In this document: in pieces, positions 27,113 through 35,071 of the stretch
Layout: the number at the start of each line of letters is the position of its first letter
How positions within the stretch are numbered: the first letter of the stretch is position 1
Assembly: GCA_002600635.1 (NCBI GenBank)
Contig: CP021375.1
Span: 62,001 to 126,000 of the forward strand
Direction: 5' to 3'
Source: Rhizobium sp. ACO-34A
GTDB lineage: Bacteria > Pseudomonadota > Alphaproteobacteria > Rhizobiales > Rhizobiaceae
DNA: 64,000 nucleotides
Translations under genes and position numbers: made by a program
Notes under the pieces: generated by a model
What the model was told of the DNA's origin: nothing
The model's input: the letters and a program-made list of their open reading frames with translations, nothing else
The model's database searches: none

Positions 27113-28059
27113 GACAGCTTCCCCGTGACGAAGGCTCGCCAGGCGCGGCGCGTGGGTCTGGCCCGCTCGCGCGGGCTGGAAAATGCAAGGATGGATGCGC
27201 CGATGCGACCCAGCCCGAAGACGGTAAGAGACAATGCAAGACCCGGAAAGATCGACGGCCACCATTGGCCGGTGACGACGTTCTGGAAGCCGCTGGCGAT
27301 CATCGCGCCCCATTCGGGCGTCGGCGCGCGCACGCCGGCGCCGATGAAGGAAAGGCCGGCGGCGATCAGCACGGCATTGCCGGCGCTGGCGCTCATCTGG
27401 GCAAGAAGCGGGGCGGCTGCGTTCGGCAGCAGATGGCGGGTGAGCAGGTACGTGTCGCCCGCGCCGGCGATGCGGGCCGCCTCCACATAGGCGTTGCGGC
27501 GCAGGGTGAGCATTTCGGCGCGCATCAGACGTAGATAGAGCGGTATGCTGACCACGGTGATGGCGACGACGATCGACAGGATGCCCTGGCCGAGGACGGC
27601 GACCAGCACCAAGGCGAGTGCGAAGACGGGGAAGGCCTGCACCACATCGGCAAGGCGCAGAACGAGCGTGGAGAGAGCACCGCGCAATCCGCGCGCGCCT
27701 TCCCAAAGGCCGGCATAGGCGCCGAGTGTTCCACCGAGAAGGGCGGCGGCGAGAGTCGCGGCAAGCGCGATGGTGAGGTCGATGCGCGGCGCGTGCAGCG
27801 TGCGCGAGAAAATGTCGAGGCCCGCGATGTCGGTGCCCATCGGGCGGCCCCACCCCGGCGGCATCAGGCTCGCCGCCGCATCGGCCTCCACCGGGGAAGG
27901 AAGTGGCAGCAAGGGTGCTAAAAACCCGCAGAGCAGCATCAGCCCGACGATGGCATAGCCGGCAAGGAAGCCCGGCCGACGGAGCACGAAGCCCGCGAAG
28001 CCGGGGGAAGAGGCGGGGACGGCAGCGCCGTCCCCCTTGTTCGCGGTTGCGTCAGACAC
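27109..28059 (-). CDS. Peptide-type ABC importer permease (DppC-like)
   Basis: This 316-aa inner-membrane protein has an N-terminal cytoplasmic tail, a first helix (residues about 33-55), the motif PMGTDIAGLDIFSRTLHAPR shared by DppC proteins, and five further helices. The EAA loop is around YVEAARIAGAGDTYLLTRHLL. The start overlaps the end of the binding-protein gene by eight bases, so the two are translationally coupled. It is the second gene of the operon. Confidence 0.9.
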   Translation of the reverse strand: MSDATANKGDGAAVPASSPGFAGFVLRRPGFLAGYAIVGLMLLCGFLAPLLPLPSPVEADAAASLMPPGWGRPMGTDIAGLDIFSRTLHAPRIDLTIALAATLAAALLGGTLGAYAGLWEGARGLRGALSTLVLRLADVVQAFPVFALALVLVAVLGQGILSIVVAITVVSIPLYLRLMRAEMLTLRRNAYVEAARIAGAGDTYLLTRHLLPNAAAPLLAQMSASAGNAVLIAAGLSFIGAGVRAPTPEWGAMIASGFQNVVTGQWWPSIFPGLALSLTVFGLGRIGASILAFSSPRERARPTRRAWRAFVTGKLS

Positions 28060-29722
28060 GCTTGTAATCCTGGAAGCTCAGGCGGTTGGACGTATAGTAG
28101 ACGATGCCGCCGATATCCTTGCCATGGGCGAGATGAAAACCGGGATTGGCGATCAGTGCCCACGGCGCTTCCTCATTGATGATCTTCTGCGCCGCCTCGG
28201 TCGCTTCCAGCCGGTCTTTTTCAACCAGTGTCGAGAGCGAGGTTCCGATCAGCTTGTCGACCTCGGCGTTCTTGTAGTTCGAGAAGTCGATGAACGATCC
28301 CGACTGGAAATAGAGGTTGAGCGCGAAGCCCGGGTCCGGCGTCCACGGAGCGTCGAGGTTGAAGATCATCGGCTCGGTGCGCTTGACGAGGCTGTCGAAG
28401 AAGGTGCCGGCCGGCAGCTTCTTGAGCGTGACGGTGACGCCGATCTTCTTCAGCGCCGTCTGGTAGAGAATGGCGATCGGCTCCTGCGTCGGGTCGCCGG
28501 CGTTATAGGCGAGCGTCGTCGAGAAACCATCCTTGAACCCGGCCTCGGCCAGCAGCGCCCTGGCCTTGTCGATGTCGAAATCGTAGTCGTAGAACTTGTC
28601 GGTTGCGCCCGGATAGAAGTCCGGCATAAAGCTCTTCATCTTCCTGCCGTAACCCTGAAGAACGCTTTGCACCACCTCATCCTTCGGCATGGCGTAGTTC
28701 AGCGCCTTGCGTACCTTGATATCGTCGAGCGGCTTGAAGGCGGTGTTGAGTTCGACCCACAGCATCTGGCTCGCCTCGATGGAGGTGACCTTGGCCTTGG
28801 CGCTGGCGGCGAGGCTCTTCATCTCGGTCGGTGCAAGGTTTTGAGCGATATCGACAGCGCCGCCCTGAAGCAGCTGGAGGCGGGTCGCCGATGCCGGCAC
28901 TTCGCGGAAGATGACCGTTTCGAAGAAGGGCTTTTCGCCATAATAGTCCTTGCGGGCCGTGGCGATCATCTGCTGGCCGCGGGTCATTTCCTTCAGGTCG
29001 TACGGGCCGAAACCGGCGACGTGGGTGTCGAGGAACTTCTTCGCCCACGGATCGTCGGCGGTCGCCATTTCCTTGCATTTCTTGGAATCGAAGATCGGGT
29101 TGGCAAGATGGCCGCAGACGATCATCAGGATCGGATTGGGCTTTTCCAGACGGAAGGAGACGGTGTGATCGTCCTCGACCACCACGGCATCCTTGTTCGG
29201 CAGGCCCATGACAAAGGTCATGAAGGCGCCGGCGCCCTTGACCTCGAACTTGCGGTCGAAGGTGTATTTGACATCGTGGGCGGTCAGCGGATTGCCCCAG
29301 TTGGACAGGACCCCCTTGCGCAGCACGAGACGCACCGATTTGCCGTCCGGCGCGAACTCCCAGCTCTCCGCCAGCATGCCCTTGAGATTGTAGCCGCCCG
29401 GTAGCGATGCGTTCGGCGCAAGATCTTCGCGCAGGACGCCGGGAACGGCCGGGTCCGGGATCGTGTTGAAGCCGATGAGATAATCGTAGAATGCACCGAC
29501 CGTGTCGATGGTCCCAAGCGAGAGGGAGTTTTCCACGTCGAGGCTGAGCGGTGTCGCGGATGCGGCGATGGCAAGTGTCTTGGCTCGGTCAGCTGCGAAG
29601 GCGTACCGTCCGCCGAGCGAGGTCGTAAAGGCAAGCGCACCTGCCGCGCCCGCGGTCTTGAGCAGAGAGCGGCGCGATAAGGCCAGGAGATCGTCAGGAA
29701 TGTTCGGCATCATGTTCCTCAT
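28052..29722 (-). CDS. Periplasmic solute-binding protein, dipeptide/oligopeptide family, Tat-type signal
   Basis: This 556-aa protein has SRRSLLKTAGAAGALAFTTS near residue 16-36, a twin-arginine signal, with cleavage likely after AFA. The mature sequence matches SBP_bac_5: LSLDVENSLSLGTIDTVGAF, MLAESWEFAPDGKSVRLVLR and a late FSNYKNAEVDKLI. It captures the substrate for the DppB/C-like permeases. It is the first gene of a long minus-strand operon running through to the truncated hydantoinase. Later ATGs (29713, 29710) are possible starts. Export by Tat suggests folding before export. Confidence 0.9.
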   Translation of the reverse strand: MRNMMPNIPDDLLALSRRSLLKTAGAAGALAFTTSLGGRYAFAADRAKTLAIAASATPLSLDVENSLSLGTIDTVGAFYDYLIGFNTIPDPAVPGVLREDLAPNASLPGGYNLKGMLAESWEFAPDGKSVRLVLRKGVLSNWGNPLTAHDVKYTFDRKFEVKGAGAFMTFVMGLPNKDAVVVEDDHTVSFRLEKPNPILMIVCGHLANPIFDSKKCKEMATADDPWAKKFLDTHVAGFGPYDLKEMTRGQQMIATARKDYYGEKPFFETVIFREVPASATRLQLLQGGAVDIAQNLAPTEMKSLAASAKAKVTSIEASQMLWVELNTAFKPLDDIKVRKALNYAMPKDEVVQSVLQGYGRKMKSFMPDFYPGATDKFYDYDFDIDKARALLAEAGFKDGFSTTLAYNAGDPTQEPIAILYQTALKKIGVTVTLKKLPAGTFFDSLVKRTEPMIFNLDAPWTPDPGFALNLYFQSGSFIDFSNYKNAEVDKLIGTSLSTLVEKDRLEATEAAQKIINEEAPWALIANPGFHLAHGKDIGGIVYYTSNRLSFQDYKRV

Positions 29723-29935
29723 GTCGATAAGGCTGATCGACCTTCGATCAGTTCAATTTATTGACAATCAAGTTTTGTGCCAAGTGCCTTTTCGCATTCA
29801 TGACGATGGTTGAAATGCGATAACGATTTGATTTTACTATGGTGTGTGAAATTAGATCAAGCAAAATAAATCAACATGATTGTAAATCATGTTGATTTAT
29901 TTAAAAGCATATAGCCTTATTAATGGGCACGAAAG
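29723..29935 (-). promoter_or_regulatory. AT-rich upstream region of the binding-protein operon
   Basis: The 213 bp upstream of the operon are markedly AT-rich and contain a perfect 18-bp inverted repeat at 29864-29902. The region ends exactly where the right arm of the 953-bp repeat begins. Confidence 0.5.
29864..29902. promoter_or_regulatory. Perfect 18-bp palindrome with 3-base centre
   Basis: AAATAAATCAACATGATT is followed by GTA and then its exact reverse complement. The low GC content makes it an unlikely terminator, although T runs flank it. It lies about 140 bp upstream of the binding-protein gene and could be an operator for the XRE-cupin regulator, or a scar of the rearrangement that produced the inverted repeat. 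Confidence 0.6.
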
Positions 29936-30190
29936 GATGTCGAGCTACAGGTGACGCTCGCCCAGGAGAACAAGTGGACCAACCTCATCGGCGGCCTGCC
30001 GATCCGCGTCGATGGCTTCGTTCTCGGCGCGGTGGCGGCTGGATCCGGCACGGGCACGCAGGACCTTGCGGTCGCCCGGGCCGGCGCGCGCGCCATTCCC
30101 GGTGCCGACATGTTCGAGGATTTCGCCTTCATGGGCGCGGAGGACACAGGCATCATCCGCGGTTCGCACCCGGAGAAGGTTCGTGACTGA
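29936..30190 (+). pseudogene. GlcG/HbpS-like gene, duplicated 3' fragment
   Basis: These 85 codons equal the C-terminal half of the GlcG-like protein at 25591-26094, from VELQVTLAQENKW to the stop. No start codon with a ribosome-binding site precedes the fragment, so it is probably not translated as a functional protein. Confidence 0.85.
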
Positions 30191-30888
30191 ACCCGCTATG
30201 CGATGGAACGATACTCCGACCTTCCAGAGCGCGAGGGAGATAAGCCGGCGCGTTCATGAACGGCAGACGTCGGCCCGGCGAATCGTCGAGCAGACCCTCT
30301 TAGCTATCGCGGCGATAGACAGTGAGATTGCCGCCTTCTGCACGCTGTCGGATACGGCGCTCGCCGAAGCCGATGCGATCGATCGTCGAGTAGCCGCGGG
30401 AGAACCGGTCGGCCCTCTCGCCGGCGTGCCGCTTGCCGTCAAGGATCTCATCCCCACAAAAGGCCTTCGCTCCACTTACGGCTCGCCTCTCTATGCCGAC
30501 AACATTCCCGCCGAGGACGAAATCGTCGTCGCGCGGCTGAAGGCGGCGGGGGCCATCGTGATCGGCAAGACGAACACCGCCGAATTCGGCTATGGCGCGA
30601 CGGGCCACAACCCGCTGTTCCCGACGACGCGTAATCCCTGGAACACGGCGCTGACGCCCGGCGGTTCCAGCGCCGGTTCGGCAGCGGCGGTGGCCGCCGG
30701 CATGGTTCCCGCAGCCCTCGGCAGTGATGGCGGCGGTTCCGTGCGCATCCCGGCCGCCTTGACCGGCACCTTCGGCATGAAGCCTTCCTTTGGCCGAGTG
30801 CCGCTCTGGCCCGGCTGTCGCGATCCGGACGAACCCGGCGCATCCGGCTGGGAAGCGCTGGAACATATCGGCCCGATCACGCGGACCG
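30183..30888 (+). pseudogene. Amidase gene, duplicated 5' fragment
   Basis: The first 235 codons of the amidase are repeated here, including the catalytic Lys and the Ser-Ser region. After GPITRT the sequence switches to unrelated DNA and the frame stops at 30983. Without the C-terminal half it should be inactive. It could be expressed if the segment between the repeats inverted. Confidence 0.85.
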
Positions 30889-30975
30889 GACGCCGTCCGC
30901 CGCGCAAGACTGGATGGCGTGATCGTCTTGCTTCCGAACGGCCTCGACACCATCATTGGCGAGCGTGGCGCAACA
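30889..30975 (+). pseudogene. ABC exporter ATPase fragment
   Basis: Beginning exactly at the end of the inverted repeat, the frame reads DAVRRARLDGVIVLLPNGLD then TIIGERGAT. This is the segment before the LSGGQ signature in ABCB/MsbA-type exporters. The signature itself is missing, as the sequence changes to RSDRIDPGQV. It is a 29-codon relic that marks a recombination junction. Confidence 0.55.
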
Positions 30976-31338
30976 AGGTCTGACCGTATCGATCCAGGCC
31001 AGGTCACCGGCATCGACGACTGACTGGCACCCGCCACTTCAATGATACCGCGACCGGATATTGTCAGGATGAGACACCGTTCGTGAAAGAGCGTGATGAT
31101 TGCAGGATCGTCTGGCCGGGCGCGCCGTGACCCCGCTGCAAGCAACCGATAGGCGAAGAATGTCGCCTCGTCCTAAGTCGAGCGAAAGCAGATTTCGTCA
31201 TTCAGATCCCATTACATCGCGAAACCACAAACATCATTTTCAAACGTGGCGCGATAAATATCCATGCATGTGCAACATCGACAAATGTTCCGTCGCGGTT
31301 CGGCGCACTAGCCTGGCATTCCCCGAGGAGCCGAGAGC
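30976..31338. other. Non-coding decayed region
   Basis: No convincing gene was seen between the exporter relic and the cytochrome P450 relic. Short open frames here lack recognisable features. Confidence 0.4.
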
Positions 31339-31509
31339 ATGCCTGAAACCGCACCCATCGAGTTCGATCCACTCTCAGCTGCCTTCGTCAAAGATCCCTA
31401 TGAAACCTGTGCACGCCCGCGCAATGCGAATGGTCTCGGCTACTTCGCTCCGCTCTACATGTGGCTCCCCTCCCATTTCCAGGATGTTCAGTTAATGTCG
31501 ACGGGGTGA
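31339..31509 (+). pseudogene. Cytochrome P450 gene, N-terminal fragment
   Basis: ATG 31339 follows GAGGAG. The 56-codon frame reads EFDPLSAAFVKDPYETCARP then ANGLGYFAPLYMWLPSHFQD, the usual start of soluble bacterial P450s (FDPxxxxFxxDPYExxARLR). Homology ends after DVQ and a stop follows, so the oxygen-binding helix and heme Cys are absent. P450 operons are common on rhizobial symbiotic plasmids next to nif genes, so this may be the edge of an older symbiotic region. Confidence 0.65.
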
Positions 31510-31703
31510 CTGGGTATTACCGTTCAACAATACTGACTGCCCCTGAAGTCGGATAATGAGGTATCCACCAAGGTGGCACTGAGCGATAATGCCTGGGACC
31601 ATCGAACGCCGTACGAGTGGCAGGGTCTGCAGAGCATCCCATCACCGGATCGATCTGGTCCGCGTATCCGTGGAATACTGTTCTTTGCCTGATCCGACAT
31701 CCG

Positions 31704-31719
31704 TGTCGCCTCTCTGACA
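31704..31719 (+). promoter_or_regulatory. NifA upstream activator site for nifB
   Basis: TGT-N10-ACA (TGTCGCCTCTCTGACA) lies about 75-90 bp upstream of the nifB -24 element, the normal NifA distance. Confidence 0.75.
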
Positions 31720-31792
31720 AATCGGCCATTGCGTCCGACAAATGTTCGAGCGGCTCTGTCGATGATCACTGAAATCATTGGGTAAATCGAAG

Positions 31793-31808
31793 TGGCACAT
31801 CGATTGCT
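31793..31808 (+). promoter_or_regulatory. Sigma-54 promoter of nifB
   Basis: TGGCACATCGATTGCT is a perfect -24/-12 element (TGGCAC-N5-TTGC). Transcription should start near 31820, which places ATG 31851 as the first usable nifB start. Confidence 0.9.
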
Positions 31809-31850
31809 GTTCCTATTGGCATGGTTCAACCACGCGAAAAGGAGAGGCTG

Positions 31851-33332
31851 ATGTCAGCCCTGATGATCTCGCTCGATAGCCTCGCTCCCGTCTCATCCAT
31901 GGATGCCATGCTGGCCAAGGAGACATCCGGAGGCTGTGCGTCGTCCTCCTGTGGCTCCTCCGCCAAGCCAGACGACATGGACCTTGCCATATGGGAAAAG
32001 ATCAAGGATCATCCGTGCTATTCGGAGGAGGCGCATCATTATTTTGCCCGCATGCACGTCGCTGTGGCGCCAGCCTGCAACATCCAGTGCAACTACTGCA
32101 ATCGCAAGTACGACTGCGCCAACGAGAGCCGCCCCGGCGTCGTTTCGGAAAAGCTGACGCCGGACCAGGCCCGTCGCAAGGTGATCGCCGTGGCAAACGA
32201 GGTGCCGCAGCTTTCCGTGCTGGGCATCGCAGGCCCGGGGGATGCATGCTACGACTGGCGTAAGACCAAGGCGACCTTCGATGACGTGTCGCGCGAGATT
32301 CCCGACATCAAGCTGTGCATCTCGACGAATGGTCTGGCCCTGCCGGATCATGTCGACGAACTTGCCGAGATGAATGTCGATCACGTGACGATTACCATCA
32401 ACATGGTCGCCCCCGAGATCGGCACGAAGATCTATCCATGGATCTTCTATCAGAATCGTCGCTATACCGGCCTTGAAGCCTCGCAGATTCTGCATGAGCG
32501 GCAGATGCTCGGGCTTGAAATGCTGACTGCCCGCGGCATCCTGACCAAGATCAATTCCGTGATGATCCCCGGCGTCAACGACGAGCATCTGATCGAAGTG
32601 AACAAGTGGGTGAAGGAGCGAGGTGCCTTCCTCCACAACGTCATGCCGCTGATCTCGGATCCGGCGCACGGCACCTATTTCGGTCTCACCGGACAGCGCG
32701 GCCCGAAGGCCATGGAGCTGAAGGCCCTGCAGGACAAGCTCGAAGGCGGCGCCAAGCTGATGCGCCACTGCCGCCAGTGTCGCGCCGACGCGGTCGGCCT
32801 TCTGGGCGAGGACCGCGGCCAGGAATTCACTCTCGACCAGATACCCGACGAAGTGGCCTACGATCCCGCGCGGCGCGAAACCTACCGTGAAGCGGTAGCG
32901 CGAGAGAGGGGAGACCACGCGGCCGCAAAACAGGCCGCCGTCACCACGGTAAAGGGCACGGAAGCAAACGGCACACTGTTGGTCGCGGTCGCCACCAAGG
33001 GCGGTGGTCGCATCAACGAGCATTTCGGCCACGCCAGGGAATTCCAGGTCTATGAAGCATCGCCCAAGGGCATCTCTTTCGTCGGCCATCGCAAGGTCGA
33101 GCAGTATTGCATGGGTGGGTTCGGCGAGGATGCCACCCTCGATGGCGTGATCGAGGCGCTCGAAGGCATCGACGTGGTGCTTTGCGCCAGGATCGGCGAT
33201 TGCCCGAAGGACAGTCTCATCGCCGCCGGCATCCGCGCCACGGACGCCTATGGATTTGACTACATCGAGACCGCGATCGGAGCGCTTTATGCCGCCGAGT
33301 TCGGTCTGGAGTTGCTGGCCGAGAGCGCCTGA
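31851..33332 (+). CDS. nifB: NifB, FeMo-cofactor radical SAM synthase with NifX-like tail
   Basis: This 493-aa protein makes NifB-co, the [8Fe-9S-C] core of FeMo-cofactor. The radical SAM motif CNIQCNYC lies near residue 80, and GIAGPGDA, HVTITINMV and the Cys-rich MRHCRQCRADAVG region are conserved. The C-terminal 110 residues (TKGGGRINEHFGHAREFQVY) form a NifX/NafY-type cofactor-binding domain, as usual in proteobacterial NifB. ATG 31851 follows GGAGAGG. An in-frame ATG at 31821 lies at the predicted transcription start and is unlikely. It leads the nifB-fdxN-LRV-nifZ-nifT-SIR2 operon. Confidence 0.97.
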   Translation: MSALMISLDSLAPVSSMDAMLAKETSGGCASSSCGSSAKPDDMDLAIWEKIKDHPCYSEEAHHYFARMHVAVAPACNIQCNYCNRKYDCANESRPGVVSEKLTPDQARRKVIAVANEVPQLSVLGIAGPGDACYDWRKTKATFDDVSREIPDIKLCISTNGLALPDHVDELAEMNVDHVTITINMVAPEIGTKIYPWIFYQNRRYTGLEASQILHERQMLGLEMLTARGILTKINSVMIPGVNDEHLIEVNKWVKERGAFLHNVMPLISDPAHGTYFGLTGQRGPKAMELKALQDKLEGGAKLMRHCRQCRADAVGLLGEDRGQEFTLDQIPDEVAYDPARRETYREAVARERGDHAAAKQAAVTTVKGTEANGTLLVAVATKGGGRINEHFGHAREFQVYEASPKGISFVGHRKVEQYCMGGFGEDATLDGVIEALEGIDVVLCARIGDCPKDSLIAAGIRATDAYGFDYIETAIGALYAAEFGLELLAESA

Positions 33333-33375
33333 CGCTCCGACTCCCTAAACGAAGCTGCCGAAAGGAGATGGAAAA

Positions 33376-33570
33376 ATGGCCTTCAAGATCATCGCATCGC
33401 AATGCACGCAATGTTCCGCCTGTGAATTCGAATGCCCGACGGGGGCAATCAAGTTCAAGGGGGAGACCTATGTCATCGATCCGAACAAATGCACCGAATG
33501 CGACGGTTACTTCGATACCCAGCAATGCGCGGCCGTCTGTCCGGTGCCGAAAACCTGCGTTCCCGCCTGA
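33376..33570 (+). CDS. fdxN: FdxN, 2[4Fe-4S] bacterial-type ferredoxin
   Basis: This 64-aa protein contains two Cys clusters: [12 protein letters not shown], and [20 protein letters not shown] with the insertion seen in nif-linked ferredoxins. FdxN carries low-potential electrons and is thought to serve NifB catalysis or nitrogenase in rhizobia. It follows nifB by 43 bases with an AAAGGAGATGG ribosome-binding site. It has the normal length and all Cys residues. Confidence 0.95.
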   Translation: MAFKIIASQCTQCSACEFECPTGAIKFKGETYVIDPNKCTECDGYFDTQQCAAVCPVPKTCVPA

Positions 33571-33715
33571 TTCCATTGAGGCGGGAAACACCCGGCTGCC
33601 ACTCTCGGACCTTGAATCCTCGCAGGGGTGGCCGGACTTCTTCTCCCGGCATGTTATGTCCGGCATCCCTGGAGATCGCCGGCGAGACGCGGCGGCGGAT
33701 GTGTGGAGGGGTGAA

Positions 33716-34501
33716 ATGAACGCAGACAACAGCAGTTCGAGGCACACGGACGACGACATTCCGCAAGCTATCGACTGGCTCGGCAATCCGGTCTCCTGCG
33801 CGGACTGTCCGCATGAGGAAAATCGCGTCTCGGGCCTTTGCGACCTCGGTCGGGCCTGTGTCCGCGACCTGCGCGCGCGCCGGATTGACCGCTTCTTTTC
33901 GCTCAATCCGGCGCTGGCCGACAGCTATCTCGATCATCCGTTCTTCGAGGTGCGCAGCATCGCCGCGCGTTACGCCATGCCATTCAGGTTGTTGCCGCTC
34001 CTGTTCGATGTCGAGCCGGATGTCAGGGCTATCGCGCTGACCCGCTTGCCGGCAGCGCGTGTGCTTGCACTGCGGTCGGATCCCGATCGCCGCGTGCGGA
34101 TCGTCCTTGCCCGCAAGCTCTCCGGGGAGGATCTGCTGCCCCTGCTGGGTGACCCGGATTATCAGGTGCGACTGAGTGCGGCGCGATCCGCGACGGAGGC
34201 GTTGCTGGTCGGGCTGATTGACGATCCCGAGCTGGATATCCGGCGCGAGGCGGCACGACGGGTTCCGCTAACGCATCTCCCGGCGATGATTGCCGATCCG
34301 GAGCCGTTGGTGAGGATCGAGGTCGCCCGCAGGCTTCCCTCGGCGCGGCTTCATCTTCTCGTCGCCGATCCCGATTTTCGCGTGCGCTACGTCGTCGTCG
34401 AACGCATTGCCCTCGATGAGCTCGGCCCGTTTCTGAGCGATGGCGATGAGGCGGTTCGGGAGCTGGCGCAGGAAAGGACAACATCGCAACGCAAGGAGTA
34501 G
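33716..34501 (+). CDS. nif-linked 4Fe-4S leucine-rich-variant (LRV) repeat protein
   Basis: This 261-aa protein has an N-terminal Cys cluster (SCADCPHEENRVSGLCDLGR then AC) that binds a 4Fe-4S cluster in the Azotobacter LRV protein. It is followed by tandem LRV repeats of about 24 residues (DPDRRVRIVLARKL, DPDYQVRLSAARSA, DPELDIRREAARRV, DPDFRVRYVVVERI). The repeat part forms an alternating helical solenoid, suggesting protein binding. ATG 33716 follows GGAGGGG. Homologues lie next to nifB in other diazotrophs, but no role is established. Confidence 0.9.
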   Translation: MNADNSSSRHTDDDIPQAIDWLGNPVSCADCPHEENRVSGLCDLGRACVRDLRARRIDRFFSLNPALADSYLDHPFFEVRSIAARYAMPFRLLPLLFDVEPDVRAIALTRLPAARVLALRSDPDRRVRIVLARKLSGEDLLPLLGDPDYQVRLSAARSATEALLVGLIDDPELDIRREAARRVPLTHLPAMIADPEPLVRIEVARRLPSARLHLLVADPDFRVRYVVVERIALDELGPFLSDGDEAVRELAQERTTSQRKE

Positions 34502-34507
34502 CGCAGT

Positions 34508-34819
34508 ATGGGACTTGGACGAGAACAGGAGGTCGAAATCCGCAAGCCACCGGTCTTCGAGCATGGCGAGCACGTCAGGGCGACGCGGCACGTCAGCAAC
34601 GACGGCACCTATCCCGGCAAGGAGATCGGGGAAAATCTCGTCCGCAAAGGGGATGTCGGCTATGTGCGCGACATCGGTACTTTCCTGCAGCAGTTCTACA
34701 TCTACTCGGTTGAATGGGTCGACCGGGGCACGCTGGTCGGCATGCGCGCGAGGGAACTCGCCAGTCTCGACCAACCGGCCACGGCCAACCCTATCGACAC
34801 ACAGGGAAGCGAACGATGA
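34508..34819 (+). CDS. nifZ: NifZ
   Basis: This 103-aa protein carries the NifZ domain: KPPVFEHGEHVRATRHVSND, GTYPGKEIGENLVRKGDVGY, and FYIYSVEWVDRGTLVGMR. NifZ assists the second P-cluster maturation step in nitrogenase MoFe protein. It begins six bases after the LRV gene and overlaps nifT by four bases. It has normal length for the short NifZ form. Confidence 0.95.
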   Translation: MGLGREQEVEIRKPPVFEHGEHVRATRHVSNDGTYPGKEIGENLVRKGDVGYVRDIGTFLQQFYIYSVEWVDRGTLVGMRARELASLDQPATANPIDTQGSER

Positions 34820-35028
34820 AAGTGATGATCCGCAAATCCGAGCGCGGTTTTTCCGCCTACGTGCCGAAAAAGGATCTGGAAGAACCTATCGTCCGTTCCG
34901 AGAGGGAGGATCTGTGGGGTGGCGTGGTCACGCTCAAGAACGGCTGGCGTCTCGACCTTCCGGCCATGCCAGCGGATACGCGTCTGCCAGTGACGGTGGA
35001 AGCCCGCAAGCTCTCCGACGAGGAATAG
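34816..35028 (+). CDS. nifT: NifT/FixU
   Basis: This 70-aa protein starts MKVMIRKSERGFSAYVPKKD and includes LWGGVVTLKNGWRLDLP, the NifT/FixU signature. The protein is small and conserved in nif clusters but is not essential where tested; its role is unclear. The start overlaps the nifZ stop as ATGA. Confidence 0.95.
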   Translation: MKVMIRKSERGFSAYVPKKDLEEPIVRSEREDLWGGVVTLKNGWRLDLPAMPADTRLPVTVEARKLSDEE

Positions 35029-35071
35029 GCCATTGATGAAACCACCCACAGCAACCGGAAGGAACAAGGTC

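Larger units (their letters stand above)
29936..30888 (+). repeat. 953-bp inverted repeat, right arm
   Basis: An inverted copy of 24893-25845. Together the arms enclose 25846-29935, which holds the binding-protein and two permease genes and the first part of the GlcG-like gene. Homologous recombination between the arms would invert that segment. Confidence 0.95.

Noticed and set aside
27525..27853. Frames extending the permease genes upstream in alternative reading
   Set aside because: They lie antiphase to the DppC-like permease; the ATGA overlap at 27109-27112 fixes the real start.
31250..31300. A TGT...ACA pair upstream of the P450 fragment
   Set aside because: The spacing is nine bases, not ten, and no -24/-12 element follows.
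31517..31829. Minus-strand open frames upstream of nifB
   Set aside because: No family features; the region holds the NifA site and sigma-54 promoter of nifB. Similarity to an insertion-sequence end was suspected but could not be supported.
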